Positions 8,311-15,498 are shown, counted from the first letter of the stretch. The stretch: DNA of 20,433 bases from Proteobacteria bacterium SG_bin5 (GCA_002083475.1 LWDI01000083.1:1-20433); one strand, 5' to 3'. A program made the numbers and translations. Notes: a model not told the origin generated them from the letters alone.

Positions 8311-8336
8311 TTGCATAGATAACACAGCTATGCCAA
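8311..8336 (+). promoter_or_regulatory. Inverted repeat upstream of the pcm-tolC-popZ cluster
   Basis: TTGCATAG (8311-8318) and CTATGCCAA (8328-8336) form an inverted repeat with a 9-bp spacer and one extra C in the right arm. It lies in the only AT-rich stretch of this region (about 8296-8336) and ends 9 bp before the pcm start at 8346. It is a candidate operator for the cluster; no specific regulator can be named. No convincing -35/-10 pair was found. Confidence 0.4.
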
Positions 8337-8345
8337 GGGAGACCG

Positions 8346-9008
8346 ATGGACATGACGCTGGATCAAGGCCGTTTCGCCACGATGCGCCAGGCGATGGTGG
8401 CGAGCCAGTTGCGCCCCAATGCGGTGAACGACGCGGCGGTGGTCGATGCGATGGCGATCGTGCCGCGCGAACGCTATCTGCCGGCGGCGCTCGCCGCGGT
8501 CGCCTATAGCGATGCCGCGCTGCCGCTCGGCGAAGGGCGGATCGCCAATCCGCCGATCGCGACCGGGCGCCTGCTCACCGAGGCGCGGGTGCGCGCCAGC
8601 GATCGCGTACTCGTGGTCGGCGCCGCCGGGGGCTATGCCGCCGCCGTGCTCGCCCGGCTCGCCGCGCGCGTGACCGCGCTCGAAGTCTCGCCGACGCTCC
8701 ACGCGCTCGCCGCCGAGGCGCTCGCCGAGAGCGGGGTGGCGCTGGTCGCGGGACCGCTCGCCGCGGGGCATGCGGCAGGCGCGCCTTATGATCTGATCTT
8801 CGTCGATGGCGCGATCGAGCAAGTGCCGCCGGCGCTGATCGAGCAGCTCGAAATCGAGGGGCGGCTCGTCACCGGCATCAACGATCGCGGCGTCTCGCGG
8901 TTGTGCGTCGGGCGGCGCACGCCGGGCGGGTTCGGGCTCGCCGATTTCGCCGATATCGAAGCCGCGCCCTTGCCGGGGTTCGCGCGACCGCCGGCCTTCA
9001 GCTTTTGA
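8346..9008 (+). CDS. pcm: Protein-L-isoaspartate O-methyltransferase-like protein
   Basis: This 220-residue SAM-dependent methyltransferase fold of the PIMT family belongs to a family that repairs isoaspartyl residues by methylating them. The N-terminal DQGRFATMRQAMVASQLRP and VPRERYLP are family hallmarks. The SAM motif I region is VLVVGAAGGYAAAVLARL (88-105), the acidic ALEVS follows at 111-115, and DLIFVDGAIEQVP (149-161) is post-motif. The segment before motif I reads GRIANPPIATG, where active PIMTs usually have a Ser/Thr and Gln/Ala-Pro-Tyr; the GxGSGY of motif I is also degenerate. It may therefore be a divergent tolC-linked paralogue with altered or no repair activity. AGGGAGA lies just before ATG 8346; ATG 8352 is an alternative. 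tolC starts 19 bp downstream, so the two are probably co-transcribed. Confidence 0.9.
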   Translation: MDMTLDQGRFATMRQAMVASQLRPNAVNDAAVVDAMAIVPRERYLPAALAAVAYSDAALPLGEGRIANPPIATGRLLTEARVRASDRVLVVGAAGGYAAAVLARLAARVTALEVSPTLHALAAEALAESGVALVAGPLAAGHAAGAPYDLIFVDGAIEQVPPALIEQLEIEGRLVTGINDRGVSRLCVGRRTPGGFGLADFADIEAAPLPGFARPPAFSF

Positions 9009-9027
9009 ACGACTTAAGGACATCGGT

Positions 9028-10566
9028 GTGACGGGGTTGGAACGGTTCGGAATGCGGTCGAAATCGAAGCTGCTGGTCGCCGCCGCACTGGTGCCAGGGG
9101 TGGTCGCCCCGGCCTCGGCCGAAACGCTGCGCGAGGCGCTCGAGGCCGCGTACCGCACCAATCCCACGCTCGAGGCGCAGCGCGCCAATGTCCGCGCGCT
9201 CGACGAGAATGTGCCGCTCCAGCGCGCCAGCGCTTTGCCCAACGTTCAGTTGCAGAGCACCTATAGCGAAAACGTCGTGCTGCCGATTACCGCTTTCACC
9301 GCGCCGTCGCGGATCAGCCAGACGCAGGCGAGCCTTACCTATCCGCTCTATTCGGGCGGTGCCGTGAAAAATGGGATCGCGGCCGCCAAGGTTCGTGTCG
9401 AGGGAGGCCGGGCGGCGCTGCGCGGCACCGAGGCCGATTTGTTCACCGCGGTCGTTGCCGCTTATATGGACGTGGTGCGCGATTCAGCGTTGGTCCAGCT
9501 CAATCAGCAGAATGTCCGCGTGCTCGATGTCAATCTCCAGGCGTCGCGGGACCGGTTTCAGGTGGGCGACCTGACGCGCACCGATGTCGCCCAATCCGAA
9601 GCGCGGCTCGCGCTTGCGGAGAGTCAATTGCGCACGGCCGAATCGCGCCTGATCGCGAGCCGTGAGAATTACGTGCGGCTGGTCGGCACGCCGCCGGGCG
9701 AGCTCGACACGCCGCCGCCGCTGCCCAATCTTCCCGGCGATCCCGATGCCGCCGTCCGCATCGCGCTCGCGGAAAATCCCGCGCTGCTTGCGGCGCGCAA
9801 GGCACTCGAGGCGAGCGGGTATGACATCAAGACCGCGCGGGCGACCAAGAAGCCGACGATCGATGCCTTTGCGCAGGGCACTTACACCAATTTCCTCGGC
9901 ACGCTTCGCGCAGTTGGCAACAACCCGGCGCCCCCCCAATTCGATCGCACCGCGCAGTTTGGCCTGCGGCTCACGCTGCCGCTCTATCAGGGCGGCGCCC
10001 CCGCGGCGCGCGTCCGCCAGGCGCAGGCCCGCCAGAGCCAAGCCTATGAGCAGTTGACCGAGTCCGAACGCGGCATCGTGTCGCAAGCTCGATCGGCCTT
10101 CGCTTCGTACCGCGCCTCGCTCGAAGTGATCCGCTCGGCCGAAGCAGCGCTGAGCGCCAACAAGCTCGCCCTGGAAGGCGTGCGCGCGGAGAATAGCGTG
10201 GGCAACCGCACCGTGATCGAGGTGCTGAACGCCGAGCAGGAATTGCTCAACGCGCAAGTCACCCTCGTCACCGCGCGGCGCGATGCCTATGTCGCGGGCT
10301 TCGCGGTGCTCGCGGCGATGGGCCGTGCCGAGGCGAAGGATCTGGGGCTGGACGGCGGCGCGCTTTATGACCCGACGGTCAATTACAAGCGCGTGCGCAA
10401 TCGCATCTTCGATTGGGACGAAGATCCCGCGCCCAAGCCGGTCGCGACCAGCACCGCCAATACGCCCGCGCAGACGAGCGACGTGGTAAAACCCCTAGAC
10501 CCCGTGCTCACGAACCCAATTGACTCGCGCACCAATGATGCGTCAGGAACAAAGCCTCAACGGTGA
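9028..10566 (+). CDS. tolC: TolC-family outer membrane efflux/secretion channel
   Basis: This 512-residue outer-membrane channel of the TolC family would partner with RND or ABC efflux pumps and type I secretion systems. The start is GTG 9028, supported by TAAGGA (9015-9020) 7 nt upstream; an in-frame ATG at 9052 is the alternative. A signal peptide ends APASA before ETLREALEAAYRTNPTL, the classic start of mature TolC. The two repeated halves of the family are visible: each has a long coiled-coil region, a strand pair such as QTQASLTYPLYSGGAVKNGI (about residues 92-111) and its second-half copy RLTLPLYQGGAPAARVRQA. The QVTLVTARRDAYVAGFAVLAAMG helix ends the barrel, and a Pro/Thr-rich tail of about 50 residues follows. 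It is the middle gene of pcm-tolC-popZ. Family assignment is secure; the transported substrate is unknown. Confidence 0.95.
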   Translation: MTGLERFGMRSKSKLLVAAALVPGVVAPASAETLREALEAAYRTNPTLEAQRANVRALDENVPLQRASALPNVQLQSTYSENVVLPITAFTAPSRISQTQASLTYPLYSGGAVKNGIAAAKVRVEGGRAALRGTEADLFTAVVAAYMDVVRDSALVQLNQQNVRVLDVNLQASRDRFQVGDLTRTDVAQSEARLALAESQLRTAESRLIASRENYVRLVGTPPGELDTPPPLPNLPGDPDAAVRIALAENPALLAARKALEASGYDIKTARATKKPTIDAFAQGTYTNFLGTLRAVGNNPAPPQFDRTAQFGLRLTLPLYQGGAPAARVRQAQARQSQAYEQLTESERGIVSQARSAFASYRASLEVIRSAEAALSANKLALEGVRAENSVGNRTVIEVLNAEQELLNAQVTLVTARRDAYVAGFAVLAAMGRAEAKDLGLDGGALYDPTVNYKRVRNRIFDWDEDPAPKPVATSTANTPAQTSDVVKPLDPVLTNPIDSRTNDASGTKPQR

Positions 10567-10601
10567 TCGATTAGGGGCGATCGATTGTGCGAGGCATGCG
10601 C

Positions 10602-11069
10602 ATGGCGGATCTGAGCGCGGAACCGTCGATGGAAGATATTCTTTCGTCGATCAAGCGGATCATCGCCGAGGAAGGCGATGCGCCCCGGCGGCGCGCGACG
10701 CCCGCGCGACCCGCGCGCGACGAAGTGCTCGAGCTGAGCGATCCGCTCGCCGATAGCCCTGCCGAGCCGGAGCCCGCGCCGATGCCGATCACCCGCCCCA
10801 CCGCGCGCCCCGCGCCTGCCGTGCCGAGCGCGCCCGCCGAGCCCGAAATCGCCGCGATCGCCTCGCCGCGCACCGCCGCCGCCGCGCGCGGCGCGCTCGA
10901 CAATCTCGCGCGGCTGATGGTGAAGCCCGAGCCCGAGAGCGACGGCACGCTCGAAGGGCTGGTGCGCGAATTGCTGCGCCCGATGCTGCGCGAATGGCTC
11001 GATGCGAACCTGCCCGAAATCGTCGAGGCGATGGTCGCGCGCGAGATCGAACGCATCACCACGCGCTAA
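10602..11069 (+). CDS. popZ: PopZ-like polar organizing protein (DUF2497)
   Basis: This 155-residue protein has the full PopZ layout. A short N-terminal helix (EPSMEDILSSIKRIIAEEG, about 7-25) recruits client proteins in Caulobacter. A Pro/Glu/Ala-rich disordered middle runs to about 90, and a C-terminal helical oligomerization region has LARLMVKP and LVRELLRPMLREWLDANLP at about 100-137. In Caulobacter PopZ forms the polar matrix that anchors ParB/parS and cell-cycle regulators. ATG 10602 is chosen over GTG 10587 and ATG 10596 because GAGG (10591-10594) is 7 nt upstream. It lies 35 bp after tolC on the same strand. The linkage to tolC matches Caulobacter, where valS follows; here a LOV kinase follows instead. 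Function in this organism is inferred from the family. Confidence 0.9.
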   Translation: MADLSAEPSMEDILSSIKRIIAEEGDAPRRRATPARPARDEVLELSDPLADSPAEPEPAPMPITRPTARPAPAVPSAPAEPEIAAIASPRTAAAARGALDNLARLMVKPEPESDGTLEGLVRELLRPMLREWLDANLPEIVEAMVAREIERITTR

Positions 11070-11141
11070 GCCTAAGCGGCTAACCGCCGAAATTCGCCCG
11101 CTTTTCACACCGCCGCGCGGAACCGTGCGGGGGGCACCGCG

Positions 11142-11159
11142 TTTGCATCGCGATGCAAA
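11142..11159. promoter_or_regulatory. Perfect 18-bp palindrome over the LOV kinase start codon
   Basis: TTTGCATCGCGATGCAAA reads identically on both strands, and its right half contains the ATG (11153) of the LOV kinase. It could be a protein-binding operator, or in mRNA pair with a second copy or fold weakly over the start codon. No good Shine-Dalgarno lies at normal distance; a G-run at 11129-11134 is 18 nt away. Confidence 0.5.
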
Positions 11160-12760
11160 ACGACTCTGACGGCGGCGACTCGCTTTCCGCGCCGCTTTCC
11201 CCTTCGCCGCCGATCAGCGACCCCCGGCCGCCGCACCGGGCGCCGTCGGACATTTTCTTCGCCGCCGTCAGCACGACGCGGATGCCGATGATCGTCACCG
11301 ATCCGCACCAGCCAGACAATCCGATCATCTTCTGCAACGAAGCCTTCACTTATATGAGTGGCTATGCCGAGTCCGAAATCGTTGGGCTCAATTGCCGCTT
11401 CCTGCAAGGCCCCGAAACCGATCGCGAGGTCGTCACCCAAATTCGCAACGCGATCGCGCGGCGCGAGGAAGTCTCGGTCGAGCTGCTCAATTATCGCAAG
11501 AACGGATCGACTTTCTGGAACGCGTTGTTCATCTCGCCCATCTATGACAATGATGGCGAATTGCTCTATTTCTTCGCGAGCCAGCTCGATATTTCGCGCC
11601 GGCGCGAGGCCGAGGAAGCGCTCCACCAAGCGCAGAAGATGGAGGCGGTGGGGCATCTGACGGGCGGCATCGCGCATGATTTCAACAATCTGCTGCAAGT
11701 GATCATCGGCTATGCCGATATGCTCGAAGGCCGGATCGACGCCGCCGATCGCCCCGCGCAACGCGCGCTCGAGGCGATCACCAGCGCGGCCAATCGCGGC
11801 GCGACGCTTACCCAGCAATTGCTCGCCTTCGCGCGCAAGCAGGAGCTGCGCGACCGGCTGCTCAATTTCAACACGCTGATCAATGATTTCCGCCCCGTGA
11901 TCGAGCGGACGCTGGGCGACGGGCTGCGGCTGCGCTGCGATCTGGCCGATGAGCTGTGGAACTGCCGGGTCGATCCGGTGCAGGCCGAACTCGCCTTGCT
12001 CAACATCCTGAACAACGCCCGCGATGCCACCGAAGGGCGCGGGACGGTGACGATCAAGACGCGCAACGAGGTGATCCGCCGGCATGACGGTCGCCCGGCC
12101 AATCTCGAGCCCGGCGAATATGTCGTCGTCGAGATTGGGGACAGCGGCCCGGGCATTCCGCCCCAGATCATCGACAAGGTGTTCGATCCCTTTTTCTCGA
12201 CCAAGGGCGTGGGCAAGGGTACGGGGCTCGGGCTCGCGATGGTCTATGGCTTCATGCGCCAGTCGAACGGGCTGGCGAAAGTGCATAACCAGCCCGACGG
12301 CGGCGCCTGTTTCACGCTCTATTTCCCGCGCGCGACCGGCATTCCCGATCGCGCGGGGCTCGCCCAGGCGACGCGCCACGCGCGCGCGGTCGAGCGGGTG
12401 CTGATGGTCGAGGATCAGAGCGAGGTCGCGCAGCTCGGCCAGGCGCTGCTCGAGGATTTGGGCTATAGCGTGGTGCATGCGAGCAACGCGCGCGCCGCAC
12501 TCGACATTCTCGCGCGCGACCAGGATTTCGCGCTGGTGTTCAGCGATATCCTGATGCCGGGCGGGATGAACGGGGTGATGCTCGCGCATCAGATCCGGCG
12601 CGATTTCCCGAAGCTGCCGATCCTGCTCACCACCGGCTATTCGGACGAGGCGCTCGACGAGGGCGGGCGGAGTTTCGAACTGGTGCGCAAGCCCTATCGC
12701 CGCCACGATCTCAACACCCGCATCCGCGCGCTGCTCGACCGGCCGGGCGCGCGGACGTGA
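11153..12760 (+). CDS. LOV-domain blue-light hybrid histidine kinase (LOV-HK-REC)
   Basis: This 535-residue soluble sensor kinase has no membrane segment. A LOV domain spans about 33-147 with the photoactive signature GLNCRFLQ (Cys81 the flavin-adduct cysteine), LLNYRKNG (111-118), FWN (121-123) and the Gln of ASQLDIS (Gln144) that flips on adduct formation, so it should bind FMN and sense blue light. The kinase core follows: H-box GGIAHDFNNLLQV (His175), N-box NILNNARDA (284-292), G1 DSGPGIPP and G2 GTGLGLAMVYG. A C-terminal receiver domain (about 413-530) has acidic Glu420-Asp421, phosphoacceptor Asp465 in SDILMPG and Lys513. All catalytic residues are present. The H-box is of the HDFNNLL type, unlike the HWE kinases of Erythrobacter LOV proteins; layout resembles the Pseudomonas/Xanthomonas LOV hybrid kinases. 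No DNA-binding output is nearby, so the phosphorelay partner is unknown. It starts 83 bp after popZ. Confidence 0.95.
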   Translation: MQNDSDGGDSLSAPLSPSPPISDPRPPHRAPSDIFFAAVSTTRMPMIVTDPHQPDNPIIFCNEAFTYMSGYAESEIVGLNCRFLQGPETDREVVTQIRNAIARREEVSVELLNYRKNGSTFWNALFISPIYDNDGELLYFFASQLDISRRREAEEALHQAQKMEAVGHLTGGIAHDFNNLLQVIIGYADMLEGRIDAADRPAQRALEAITSAANRGATLTQQLLAFARKQELRDRLLNFNTLINDFRPVIERTLGDGLRLRCDLADELWNCRVDPVQAELALLNILNNARDATEGRGTVTIKTRNEVIRRHDGRPANLEPGEYVVVEIGDSGPGIPPQIIDKVFDPFFSTKGVGKGTGLGLAMVYGFMRQSNGLAKVHNQPDGGACFTLYFPRATGIPDRAGLAQATRHARAVERVLMVEDQSEVAQLGQALLEDLGYSVVHASNARAALDILARDQDFALVFSDILMPGGMNGVMLAHQIRRDFPKLPILLTTGYSDEALDEGGRSFELVRKPYRRHDLNTRIRALLDRPGART

Positions 12761-12794
12761 GGGGGACCGGCTCGCCGAATTGGCAATGGCCGTC

Positions 12795-12815
12795 ACCCCG
12801 GCCTTGAGCCGGGGT
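12795..12815. repeat. REP-like palindrome between convergent kinase and rsh
   Basis: ACCCCGGC-cttga-GCCGGGGT, preceded by GTC, is the same unit as at 1464-1482 and 1677-1697. It lies in the 129-bp gap between the stop codons of the LOV kinase and rsh, where it may serve as a bidirectional transcription barrier. There is no T-tract. Confidence 0.65.
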
Positions 12816-12889
12816 CCCGCCGTTCTTCCGCCGATGCTTGGCAGTCGGCCCCCGGTTCAAGGGGCAAGCTCATCGCACGTAAGCGAGCC

Positions 12890-14989
12890 CTATCCCCGCT
12901 CGGCGAAGCTCACCGCGTCGGCGGCGCGCAGCGCGCCGATCAGCCGGGTCAGATGCACCACGTCGCGCACCTCCACGTCGAAGATGTTGGTGTGATAGCC
13001 GGTGTCGCGATTGTCGAGCCGCATGTTGATGATGTTCGCCTTGTGCGCTCCGATGATCGTCGCCACCACGCCCAAGGCGCCGGGCTCGTTCTTGAGCGCG
13101 ACCGACAGCCGCGCGACCGCCCCCTCGGTGCGATCCCCCCAGGCGAGATCGACCCAATCGGCATCGTCCGAATCGATCAGCATCGGGCAATCGATGCGGT
13201 GGACCTCGATGCCTTCATTGGGCCGCCGCAGCCCGACGATGCGGTCGCCGGGCACCGGGTGGCAGCATTCGGCGAGATCGAAGGCCACCCCGGGGGTGAG
13301 TCCCTTGATCGAGATCGCGACGTTCGCCGGGAGCGAGACTTGGTCGGTGCCGCGCGTCAGCCCCTCGGCGCTGCCGGGCATGAGCGCTTCCATCACTTCG
13401 AAATCGGTCAAGCGGCGGCGCGCGATCGCCTCCATCAGCGCGGCCTCGTCGGCGAGCTTCAACCGCTTGACGGCGGCATCGAGCGCGCCCTCGGCGAGCG
13501 CGGTCGGCAATTGCTTGGTGATCGCTTCGTAGAGCTTGCGCCCTAGCGCCTGGGTCTCGCTACGTTCCTTGATCCGCAAATGGCGGCGGATCGCCGCGCG
13601 CGCCTTGCCGGTGATCGCGAAATTGAGCCAGCCGGGCTGCGGCCGCTGCGCCTTGGAACGCAGGATCTGCACTTGGTCGCCATTGTCGAGATGGGTGCGC
13701 AAGGGGACGACGCGGCCGTTGATCTTCGCGCCCACCGCTTGATCGCCCAAATCGGTGTGGAGCGCATAAGCGAAGTCGATCGGGGTCGCGCCCTTGGGCA
13801 GCTGGATCAGTTCGCCTCGCGGGGTGAAGGCGAAGATGCGATCGGCATACATCGCCATCTTGGTATGTTCGAGCAGCTCTTCGGGGCTTTCGGCGGCCTC
13901 GAGGATTTCGACGAGATCGGCGATCCAGCGCACTTGCGTGTCGGGGCGGACCTTGCCGCTCTTATACGCCCAATGCGCGGCCAGGCCGTGCTCGGCCTCG
14001 GCGTGCATCGCCTCGGTGCGGATCTGGATTTCGACGCGGGTATTTTCGGCGTGCATGATGCTCGTGTGGAGCGAGCGATAGCCGTTGCGCTTGGGGGTGG
14101 AGACATAATCCTTGAACCGCCCCGGCACCATCGGCCAGCGGCGGTGGATGAGGCCGAGCGCGCGGTAGCAATCCTCCTCATTGGGAACGATCGCGCGGAA
14201 CGCCATGATGTCGCTCAGTTGTTCGAAGCTGATGTGGCGCTCGTTCATCTTGCGCCAGATCGAATAGGGGTGTTTCTCGCGCCCGAAGACATGCGCCTCG
14301 ACCCCGTGGCGCTTGAGCAATTGTTCGAGCGAGGCGCGAATCTTGGCGATGCGATCTTCGTCGCCGGCGTGGAGCAGTTCGAGCCGGCGGTTGATCGAGG
14401 CATAGGCCTCGGGCTCGAGCTCGCGAAACGCCAGGCTCTGCATTTCGCGCATGAATTCATACATGCCGATCCGCTCGGCGAGCGGGGCATAGATGTCCAT
14501 CGTCTCCTTGGCGATCCGCCGCCGCTTCTCGGGCTTGGGGATGTGATGGAGCGTGCGCATATTGTGCAGCCGGTCGGCGAGCTTCACCAGCAGCACGCGA
14601 ATATCGTCCGACATGGCGAGCAGGAATTTGCGCAGATTTTCGGCCGCGCGCTCGCTTTCGGTCTGCGCCTCGATCTTCGAGAGTTTGGTCACCCCATCGA
14701 CCAGCCGCGCGACATTGGCGCCGAACAGGCGGTGGATCTCGTCGGGGGTGGCGACCGTGTCCTCGATCGTATCGTGGAGGATCGCGGTCGCGATCGTTTC
14801 GTCGTCGAGCTTCAGATCGGTGAGGATGCCCGCCACCTCGACCGGGTGGCTGAAATAGGGATCGCCGCTCGCGCGCTTTTGCGATCCATGCGCCTGGAGC
14901 GAAAACACATAGGCGCGGTTGAGCATCGCCTCATCGGCTTGCGGGTCATAGCTCAGGACCCGATCGACCAGTTCATATTGGCGCAGCAC
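12890..14989 (-). CDS. rsh: Bifunctional (p)ppGpp synthetase/hydrolase (RelA/SpoT homologue)
   Basis: This is the stringent-response alarmone enzyme, which makes and degrades (p)ppGpp. Counted from the GTG start, the product is 699 residues. The HD hydrolase domain includes YFSHP (His48) and ILHDTIEDT (His72-Asp73), all metal ligands intact. The synthetase domain is about 235-345, with RFKDYVSTPKRNGYRSLHT at 291-309; RXKD rather than EXDD is the mark of bifunctional enzymes. A TGS domain follows (about 383-445, RIFAFTPRGELIQLPKG), then the helical region, and a C-terminal ACT domain (about 625-699). The frame is open to an ATG at 15028, but that codon lies at the end of the neighbouring gene's terminator; GTG 14989 gives the family N-terminus LRQYELVDRVL. 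Neither start has a clear Shine-Dalgarno. Many alphaproteobacteria carry this as their only long RSH. Confidence 0.95.
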   Translation of the reverse strand: MLRQYELVDRVLSYDPQADEAMLNRAYVFSLQAHGSQKRASGDPYFSHPVEVAGILTDLKLDDETIATAILHDTIEDTVATPDEIHRLFGANVARLVDGVTKLSKIEAQTESERAAENLRKFLLAMSDDIRVLLVKLADRLHNMRTLHHIPKPEKRRRIAKETMDIYAPLAERIGMYEFMREMQSLAFRELEPEAYASINRRLELLHAGDEDRIAKIRASLEQLLKRHGVEAHVFGREKHPYSIWRKMNERHISFEQLSDIMAFRAIVPNEEDCYRALGLIHRRWPMVPGRFKDYVSTPKRNGYRSLHTSIMHAENTRVEIQIRTEAMHAEAEHGLAAHWAYKSGKVRPDTQVRWIADLVEILEAAESPEELLEHTKMAMYADRIFAFTPRGELIQLPKGATPIDFAYALHTDLGDQAVGAKINGRVVPLRTHLDNGDQVQILRSKAQRPQPGWLNFAITGKARAAIRRHLRIKERSETQALGRKLYEAITKQLPTALAEGALDAAVKRLKLADEAALMEAIARRRLTDFEVMEALMPGSAEGLTRGTDQVSLPANVAISIKGLTPGVAFDLAECCHPVPGDRIVGLRRPNEGIEVHRIDCPMLIDSDDADWVDLAWGDRTEGAVARLSVALKNEPGALGVVATIIGAHKANIINMRLDNRDTGYHTNIFDVEVRDVVHLTRLIGALRAADAVSFAERG

Positions 14990-15028
14990 GGGCGTTATTT
15001 GGGGGCGCGCCGTGCCGCTTTGCAACAT

Positions 15029-15057
15029 GAAAAGGGGCGCCGCCGCGGCCGCGCCCC
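15029..15057 (-). terminator. Intrinsic terminator of the CC_3452-like gene
   Basis: GGGGCGC (15034-15040) pairs with GCGCCCC (15051-15057), followed on the minus strand by TTTTC (15033-15029). It lies 26 bp after the small gene's stop and 39 bp before the rsh GTG. Its T-tract abuts the upstream ATG at 15028, which argues against that ATG as the rsh start. Confidence 0.6.
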
Positions 15058-15083
15058 GTTCTTGCCCGCTTTACGCCAGCGGC

Positions 15084-15389
15084 TCAGCCCGCGCGCGAAT
15101 TGCACTCGGCGAGTTCGGCCGCGTTGAACGGCTGGCCGTTCACGCTGAACGACTTGAGCGCGCCGACGCGCTGCACCACCAGCTGGCACATGATCGCGTC
15201 ATGCTGCGTGCTCTTGGGCGCGCTGCAGGCGGGGCCGGCGCATTTCCACAAGGTGCCCGAGGTGATGACCGAGGCCTTGGCGGGGGCGGCGACCGGCACG
15301 GCGGTATAATAGGTCCCGGCTTGCGCGAAGGCGGCGGGGGCGATCATCAGGCCAGCGGCCGCGGCCGCCACGGTAAAGAAGCGCGTCAT
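15084..15389 (-). CDS. Small secreted four-cysteine protein, CC_3452-like
   Basis: This 101-residue protein resembles the uncharacterised CC_3452 family common in Caulobacter and sphingomonads; function is unknown. A clear signal peptide (MTRFFTVAAAAAGLMIAPAAFAQA) predicts export to the periplasm. The mature part is about 78 residues with four cysteines: Cys50 and Cys55 in WKCAGPACSAP, Cys68 in IMCQLV and Cys96 in ELAECN, enough for two disulfides. The pattern of a conserved WxC core, a central helix with VQRVGALKSF and a closing AAELAECN is as I recall for the family. AGAGGA lies 4-9 nt before the ATG, supporting the start. It has its own terminator before rsh and is divergent from the HxlR regulator gene across a 159-bp intergenic region with inverted repeats. 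Confidence 0.8.
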   Translation of the reverse strand: MTRFFTVAAAAAGLMIAPAAFAQAGTYYTAVPVAAPAKASVITSGTLWKCAGPACSAPKSTQHDAIMCQLVVQRVGALKSFSVNGQPFNAAELAECNSRAG

Positions 15390-15455
15390 TCGATCCTCTC
15401 ATCCCTTTCGCGCCGCGCTAATCCCGCCGAGCGGCTCTTCGCAAGCGCAAAATAC

Positions 15456-15498
15456 GTTGCAATATGCTACCTACCCCATTAGGTTGCCGATTGCAACC
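15456..15498. promoter_or_regulatory. Inverted repeats in the divergent CC_3452/HxlR promoter region
   Basis: GTTGCAAT (15456-15463) and ATTGCAAC (15490-15497) form a perfect 8-bp inverted repeat with start points 34 bp apart. The right copy is also part of a tighter repeat, GGTTGC-cgatt-GCAACC (15482-15498). It lies between two divergent genes, one encoding a DNA-binding regulator, so an autoregulatory operator is plausible. Binding by HxlR is inference. Confidence 0.4.

Noticed and set aside
4821..8318. A 1165-codon open frame on the plus strand opposite the acylase and receptor genes
   Set aside because: Its translation is low-complexity Arg/Ala/Gly/Val-rich with no family motif, and it lies antisense to two well-supported genes and runs through the tRNA. 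Long antisense frames are common in GC-rich DNA.
11105..12796. A 563-codon minus-strand open frame opposite the LOV kinase
   Set aside because: Antisense to a gene with intact LOV, kinase and receiver motifs; composition is typical of a GC-rich shadow frame.
13580..15127. A 515-codon plus-strand open frame opposite rsh
   Set aside because: Antisense to a complete Rsh with all catalytic motifs; no recognisable domain of its own.
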